From Lamellibrachia satsuma (taxonomy: Eukaryota; Annelida; Polychaeta; Sabellida; Siboglinidae): a DNA stretch of 64,000 nt. Positions within the stretch are counted from its first letter, which is position 1; the number at the start of each line of letters is the position of its first letter. The translations under genes and the position numbers were made by a program. The notes below the pieces were generated by a model. The model was not told the DNA's origin and made no database searches. It saw only the letters and a list, made by a program, of their open reading frames with translations. This document shows, one piece after another, positions 58,487 to 64,000 of the stretch. Where the stretch lies: assembly GCA_033239005.1 (NCBI GenBank), contig BSQZ01000030.1:5176001-5240000 (forward strand). The letters are read 5' to 3'.

Positions 58487-60016
58487 CACACCCTGCCACT
58501 GTCTGTAGTCGTCACTCGGACCCGGTACACACTGCCACTGTCTGTAGTCGTCACTCGGACCCGGTACACACTGCCACTGTCTGTAGTCGTCACTCGGACC
58601 CGGTACACACTGCCACTGTATGTAGTCGTCACTCGGACCCGGTACACACTGCCACTGTCTGTAGTCGTCACTCGGACCCGGTACACACTGCCACTGTCTG
58701 TAGTCGTCACTCGGACCCGGTACACACTGCCACTGTCTGTAGTCGTCACTCGGACCCGGTACACACTGCCACTGTCTGTAGTCGTCACTCGGACCCGGTA
58801 CACACTGCCACTGTCTGTAGTCGTCACTCGGACCCGGTACACACTGCCACTGTCTGTAGTCGTCACTCGGACCCGGTACACACTGTCACTGTCTGTAGTC
58901 GTCACTCGGACCCGGTACACACTGCCACTGTCTGTAGTCGTCACTCGGACCTGGTACACACTGTCACTGTCTGTAGTCGTCACTCGGACCCGGTACACAC
59001 TGCCACTGTCTGTAGTCGTCACTCGGACCAGGTACACACTGCCACTGTCTGTAGTCGTCACTCGGACCTGGTACACACTGCCACTGTCTGTAGTCGTCAC
59101 TCGGACCCGGTACACACTGTCACTGTCTGTAGTCGTCACTCGGACCCGGTACTCCCCGTCACTGTCTATAGTCGTCACTCGGACCCGGTACACACTGCCA
59201 CTGTCTGTAGTCGACACTCGGACCCGGTACACACTGCCACTGTCTGTAGTCGTCACTCGGACCTGGTACACACTGCCACTGTCTGTAGTCGTCACTCGGA
59301 CCCGGTACACACTGTCACTGTCTGTAGTCGTCACTCGGACCCGGTACACACTGTCACTGTCTGTAGTCGTCACTCGGACCCGGTACACACTGTCACTGTC
59401 TGTAGTCGTCACTCGGACCCGGTACACACTGCCACTGTCTGTAGTCGTCACTCGGACCCGGTACACACTGCCACTGTCTGTAGTCGTCACTCGGACCCGG
59501 TACACACTGCCACTGTCTGTAGTCGTCACTCGGACCCGGTACACAATGCCACTGTCTGTAGTCGTTACTCGGACCCGGTACACACTGCCACTGTCTGAAG
59601 TCGTCACTTGGACCCGGTACATACTGCCACTGTCTGTAGTCGTCACTCGGACCCGGTACACAATGCCACTGTCTGTAGTCGTTACTCGGACCCGGTACAC
59701 ACTGCCACTGTCTGAAGTCGTCACTTGGACCTGGTACATACTGCCACTGTCTGTAGTCGTCACTCGGACCCGGTACACACTGCCACTGTCTGAAGTCGTC
59801 ACTTGGACCTGGTACATACTGCCACTGTCTGTAGTCGTCACTCGGACCCGGTACACACTGCCACTGTCTGAAGTCGTCACTTGGACCTGGTACACACTGC
59901 CACTGTCTGTAGTCGTCACTCGGACCCGGTACACACTGCCACTGTCTGTAGTCGTCACTCGGACCCGGTACACACTGCCACTGTCTGTAGTCGTCACTCG
60001 GACCCGGTACACACTC
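58487..60016 (+). repeat. 39-bp minisatellite, ~39 copies
   Basis: Unit contains ctgccactgtctgtagtcgt and cactcggacccggtacaca. A right-hand block (59545-59910) alternates two variants (gtagtcgtcactcgg and gaagtcgtcacttgg) as a 78-bp dimer. Plus and minus ORFs (371 and 510 codons) are artefacts. Confidence 0.98.
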
Positions 60017-60409
60017 ACACGCGTCGTGTATAATTCTTACAAACCGCGATGTTCAGTGGTGTGTCTAGTACTCAAGAAAAACGCGGATTTAAGGGGCGCA
60101 TCCAATGCCCTTTAAAATGTCACTGAACTTTTATTGTGAGTCATGCTTATACAACATAGGCATATTGGACGGGACGGAAAAAGTGGACACGTGACAACAC
60201 CGTTGTGTGAATAATAGTTATCACTAGGTGGCGCTACAGTTGTCCTACATAGGAATAATCAATCACAAAATCGATGACCAATGATGGCCTACGTGCGAGA
60301 AGCAACGTGCGCGTGTATGTCATTGAACTAATACGGGTCATGACTGCAACTATCGCGTAATGTACACAGCTCACAATAGCTCATTTGGTTCCACATTATT
60401 GTAAGATCC
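60017..60409. other. Unassigned DNA
   Basis: No coding signal. Contains taggtggcgctaca near 60226, a short GC-rich motif of uncertain meaning. Confidence 0.4.
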
Positions 60410-60790
60410 CGGCACGTCTTTGCGTGACGCGGTAGAGACGAGTCTGTAATTAACGTCGTCAAACCTAGTTCAGAAATCACATTGCAAAGTTTTCAATGCA
60501 TAGTCTGGGCCAAGTACACAGGGGTCTGTAAATGAATTATATTGCAGGCGAGTCAACACATATTCAGTTTTATAATGACTTGGTAAACACCTGATACCGC
60601 GCCATTAAACAGACGTCTCGTGCAGTTAGATTTGTATACTGTCAGTGTGCTTTTTCTTCTGAGCATACACGATAATATTATTGTGACAGCCGAAGTCAGA
60701 TGAACTATTACAAAGGTTACCAAAACAGATAATAAACAGTGACGTTGTCAAGTGACGCTAGTTCGAGCACGTCGCCAGGATAGACATATG
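60410..60790 (+). repeat. Dispersed repeat family 2, copy 2
   Basis: Matches 35940-36330 throughout by eye. Both are followed within about 30-100 bp by different sequence, so both ends are approximate. Confidence 0.85.
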
Positions 60791-61317
60791 ACAGGCATGT
60801 ATATGTTAAAGTGGAGTATGACAATTTTGTACTTTGGACGGTGGAGTATGGCAGCCAGACCAGGACGCCGGACCGAGAAGTTATTTAAAAGCCTGACTTA
60901 TCAATGTTCGGACAAGCCGCCTTCAGAAAGAAGCTAGTCTAACGGTGATGGTGGTGGTTATCTAGTCATTGGCGTCACTCTGCTTAGTTCAGTGTTAGCT
61001 TAATGACAATCAATAACCGTGGTAGTAGAAACTAAGCGATATAGCGTATTTCACAGATACTTAGAAGACTCCATGTTCGTCTACAATGTGTAGATTTTAA
61101 TCAGACAACAACAACAGCAGAGAGAATTCGTCTTCTCACAACCACACCAATTGATGCTACACAGTTACAAATAAACTCTTATTACAATCAATGCTGGTCG
61201 CAGGCAGCTCACACGTTAAACCATCTTGTTGTGATCTCTCCGTCACGCATTTCTCTCCTTCCCTTCATCCTCCCTCAAAAACGCGCAATGCTCGGTTTAT
61301 CTCTGAAGACGTTCTCT
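60791..61317. other. Unassigned DNA
   Basis: No gene or repeat recognised. Confidence 0.4.
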
Positions 61318-61475
61318 CTACCGCAGCAAACACGTCACAGCTACGCCAACAAGGGCCAATCGTTCTCTCTGCCACAGCAAACACGTCACAGCTACGCCAA
61401 CAAGGGCCAAGCGTTATCTCTGCCACAGCAAACACGTCACAGCTACGCCCACAAGGACCAAGCGTTCTAGCCACG
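61318..61475 (+). repeat. 51-bp minisatellite, ~3 copies
   Basis: Unit contains agcaaacacgtcacagctac and caacaagggccaa. Confidence 0.94.
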
Positions 61476-62377
61476 TTATGCTAATGTTTTCCCCACATAC
61501 CTCGGGCAGAACTGTCCAGCGACCATCTAGCCACATATTGTACCTTGTAAATAGCCTTTTATAATAACGCCTACACATGGACTGTTCCACCGAGGCCAGG
61601 CGCCTCGGTGAAAGGAGGCGCCTCGATCGCCCGGGCCGCCGCCATTTACCGGGCACGGGCCAAGTTTTCATACTCCACCTCCAGTATGTACGTTTCGGAT
61701 TTTGTCAGTTCCCCGCATACTTGCTTTATATGGTAAAATTGGACGGACAAAATAGTTCTATGGTCGCAGCTGTAGGGACGGAGTGATCGCAAACATTTCA
61801 CGTCGAGACGGACGTGCACTCGTTATCAAGTATAACAATTAGCTATAACGCAGCCGTTGTGAGGGCTGACACCTGCAGTTAAGCAGCACGCTTGTACGGC
61901 ATTAAGGTGTACTTGTGAGGTCGCACAGCTGAACGTACGATTGAATGGATTCCATACAAGAGGAGAGTTTCGTCGTCTATAAGTATAACATATGATCAAC
62001 AGGAAGCCAGGCAACCACCGCAATCAGTAAACAACACATCAACACTGGCGACGTGGCGTAATCTGAAACACATTGAACCCGTTCAATGGCGAGCAGTCAA
62101 CTCGGGAGGGGGATTCTAATTCACGAATGGCAGTGACTCACCTTGACAAAGGACCAGTGTGGTCTATGCTGTCTTTCCCATAATTTGTTTGTAACGCCTA
62201 CTGCACTGATACCGTCTACCGCTCTTCAATCGGGGGGCGTTTGGCTCCTGCTACTTATTCTGAGATGGTTATTGTAATGTCTTGCAAGATATCTAGTTGT
62301 GCATTTGTTTATTAATATAAATAAGATACAATTAATATTTACGTCCTAAGAAGAACGGAAAACACATGATTGCGTGA
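61476..62377. other. Mostly unassigned; dispersed segment at 61.85-62.06 kb
   Basis: 61850-62060 is a diverged relative of 31960-32180. 61600-61630 has an inverted ggcgcctcg repeat. No gene recognised. Confidence 0.5.
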
Positions 62378-62570
62378 AGTTTCTACCGAGTGAAAACGGT
62401 TTAGTGTTGACAGTGGGATGAACCATTGTGGGGTGGATCTAAGTCTACCGAGTGAAGAAGGTTTAGTGTTGACAGTGGGATGAACCATTGATAGGGTGGA
62501 TCTAAGTCTACCGAGTGAAGATGGTTTAGTGTTGACAGTGGGATGAACCATTAATAGGGTGGGTCTAAGT
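62378..62570 (+). repeat. 61-63-bp minisatellite, 3 copies
   Basis: Units with ctaccgagtgaagatggttt and gacagtgggatgaaccatt at about 62384, 62445 and 62508. Confidence 0.92.
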
Positions 62571-62734
62571 TTTTGGAAGGTGTTCTACTGAGATGATTCA
62601 TCTTGATGTTTTTATGTTTCGAACCCAAGTATTCGACCTCAGTAAATGTTCGCATATATCTTAGTTGTGATGACAAGCGGCTTTCTAAACAGCTTGGTTC
62701 TCCATTTGTAATTGTGAGACCACCTGCTTTGTAA

Positions 62735-64000
62735 GTAGGGAAACCTGAGGCTAGTTGAACACTATAGCCTTGCTTTGTAAGTAGGGGAACCTGAGGCTAG
62801 TTGAACACTATAGCCTTGCTTTGTAAGTAGGGGAACCTGGGGCTAGTTGAACACTATAGCCTTGCTTTGTAAGTAGGGGAACCTGAGGCTAGTTGAACAC
62901 TATAGCCTTGCTTTGTAAGTAGGGGAACCTGGGGCTAGTTGAACACTATAGCCTTGCTTTGTAAGTAGGGGGACCTGGGGCTAGTTGAACACTATAGCCT
63001 TGCTTTGTAAGTAGGGGAACCTGAGGCTAGTTGAACACTATAGCCTTGCTTTGTAAGTAGGGGAACCTGGGGCTAGTTGAACACTATAGCCTTGCTTTGT
63101 AAGTAGGGGAACCTGAGGTTAGTTGAACACTATAGCCTTGCTTTGTAAGTAGGGGAACCTGGGACCAGTTGAACACTATAGCCTTGCTTTGTAAGTAGGG
63201 GAACCTGAGGCTAGTTGAACACTATAGCCTTGCTTTGTAAGTAGGGTAATCTGAGGCTAGTTGAACACTATAGCCTTGCTTTGTAAGTAGGGGAACTTGG
63301 GGCTAGTTGAACACTATAGCCTTGCTTTGTTAGTAGGGGAACCTGGGGCTAGTTGAAAACTATAGCCTTGCTTTGTAAGTTGGGGAACCTGGGGCTAGTT
63401 GAACACTGTAGCCTTGCTTCTTAAGTAGGGGAACCTGGGCCTAGTTGAACACTATAGCCTTGCTTTGTAAGTAGGGGAATCTGAGGCTAGTTGAACACTA
63501 TAGCCTTGCTTTGTAAGTAGGGGAACCTGGGGCTAGTTGAACACTATAGCCTTGCTTTGTAAGTAGGGGAACCTGAGGCTAGTTGAACACTATAGCCTTG
63601 CTTTGTAAGTAGGGGAATTTGGGGCTAGTTGAACACTATAGCCTTGCTTTGTTAGTAGGGGAACCTGGGGCTAGTTGAACACTATAGCCTTGCTTTGTAA
63701 GTTGGGGAACCTGGGGCTAGTTGAACACTGTAGCCTTGCTTCGTAAGTAGGGGAAACTGGGGCTAGTTGAACACTATAGCCTTGCTTTGTAAGTAGGGGA
63801 ACCTGGAGCTAGTTGAACACTACAGCCTTGCTTTGTAAGTAGGGGAACCTGGGGCTAGTTGAACACTATAACCTTGCTTTGTAAGTAGAGGAACCTGGGC
63901 CTAGTTGAACACTCCAATCTTGCTTTGTAAGTAGGGGAACCTGAGGCTAGTTGAACACTATAGCCTTGCTTTGTAGGTAGGGGAACCTGGGGCTAGTTGA
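62735..64000 (+). repeat. 46-bp minisatellite, >27 copies, runs off the window
   Basis: Unit contains ccttgctttgtaagtagggg, aacctgaggctagttgaaca and ctatag. More diverged than other arrays. A run of several rare variants (aatctgaggct, aacttgggg/aatttgggg, gttagtagggg, gtaagttgggg, cactgtagccttgctt) near 63245-63430 recurs in the same order near 63475-63750, so a block of about 5-6 units has been duplicated. Confidence 0.97.

Noticed and set aside
57437..60018. Several 310-510-codon ORFs with His/Ser/Thr-rich repeats
   Set aside because: All frames of the 35-bp and 39-bp arrays are open by composition; multiple overlapping frames on one or both strands cannot all be genes.

Overview
This is eukaryotic nuclear DNA from an invertebrate animal, very probably a marine lophotrochozoan such as a mollusc; that placement is an inference. 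The evidence is eight or so APE/CR1/jockey-type non-LTR retrotransposon (LINE) remnants, a Polinton/Maverick remnant with capsid and adenain-like protease, an F-type envelope remnant, long CA, TA and CT microsatellites, and no bacterial gene organisation. I find no convincing host protein-coding gene, tRNA, rRNA or CRISPR. Two short non-repetitive ORFs (8906-9199 and 49576-49926) are the only coding candidates.

Tandem repeats dominate. I count roughly 25-30 separate minisatellite arrays (periods 13 to 105 bp) plus microsatellites, covering about 40% of the 64 kb by my hand tally. The largest are a 32-bp array at 3.67-5.87 kb, a 63-bp array at 10.7-12.8 kb, a 36-bp array at 19.5-22.9 kb, a 15-bp array at 25.1-28.7 kb, a 74-bp array at 45.5-46.8 kb, a 39-bp array at 58.5-60.0 kb and a 46-bp array running off the right end. 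Nearly all long open frames in the window are artefacts of these arrays, whose units happen to lack stop codons.

Layout. 0-8.4 kb: minisatellites, a LINE 3' fragment (1.2-2.2 kb, minus) and a decayed member of an uncharacterised transposon-like protein family (2.9-8.3 kb, minus) broken by three arrays. 8.4-13.7 kb: acidic ORF, then a Polinton protease and major capsid pseudogene (minus) with three arrays. 13.7-18.6 kb: C-rich tracts, small arrays, dispersed repeat copies. 18.7-24.6 kb: a LINE (plus) containing a 3.4-kb array and a 168-bp inverted-repeat insertion. 25-29 kb: 15-bp and 105-bp arrays. 29-43 kb: dispersed repeats, polypyrimidine DNA, three LINE fragments, a candidate DNA transposon with subterminal motifs. 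43-51 kb: minisatellites and a LINE (minus) carrying a 2A-like peptide. 51-55 kb: Env remnant joined to a 39-bp array, and a LINE bearing one arm of a near-perfect 300-bp inverted repeat. 55-64 kb: second copies of dispersed repeats, a LINE fragment leading into a 35-bp array, then further arrays.

The most interesting pattern is that many minisatellites lie inside reading frames of mobile elements, and in the clearest cases the repeat unit is itself a piece of that frame. The Polinton capsid (two independent 63-bp arrays), the EN-RT linker of the 19-kb LINE, the C-terminus of the 1.2-kb LINE and the N-terminal part of the uncharacterised family show this best. The element sequence continues on both sides, so the arrays look like in-place expansions of element codons rather than insertions. 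A second theme is a dispersed non-coding repeat that carries a CTCF-like motif in several copies.
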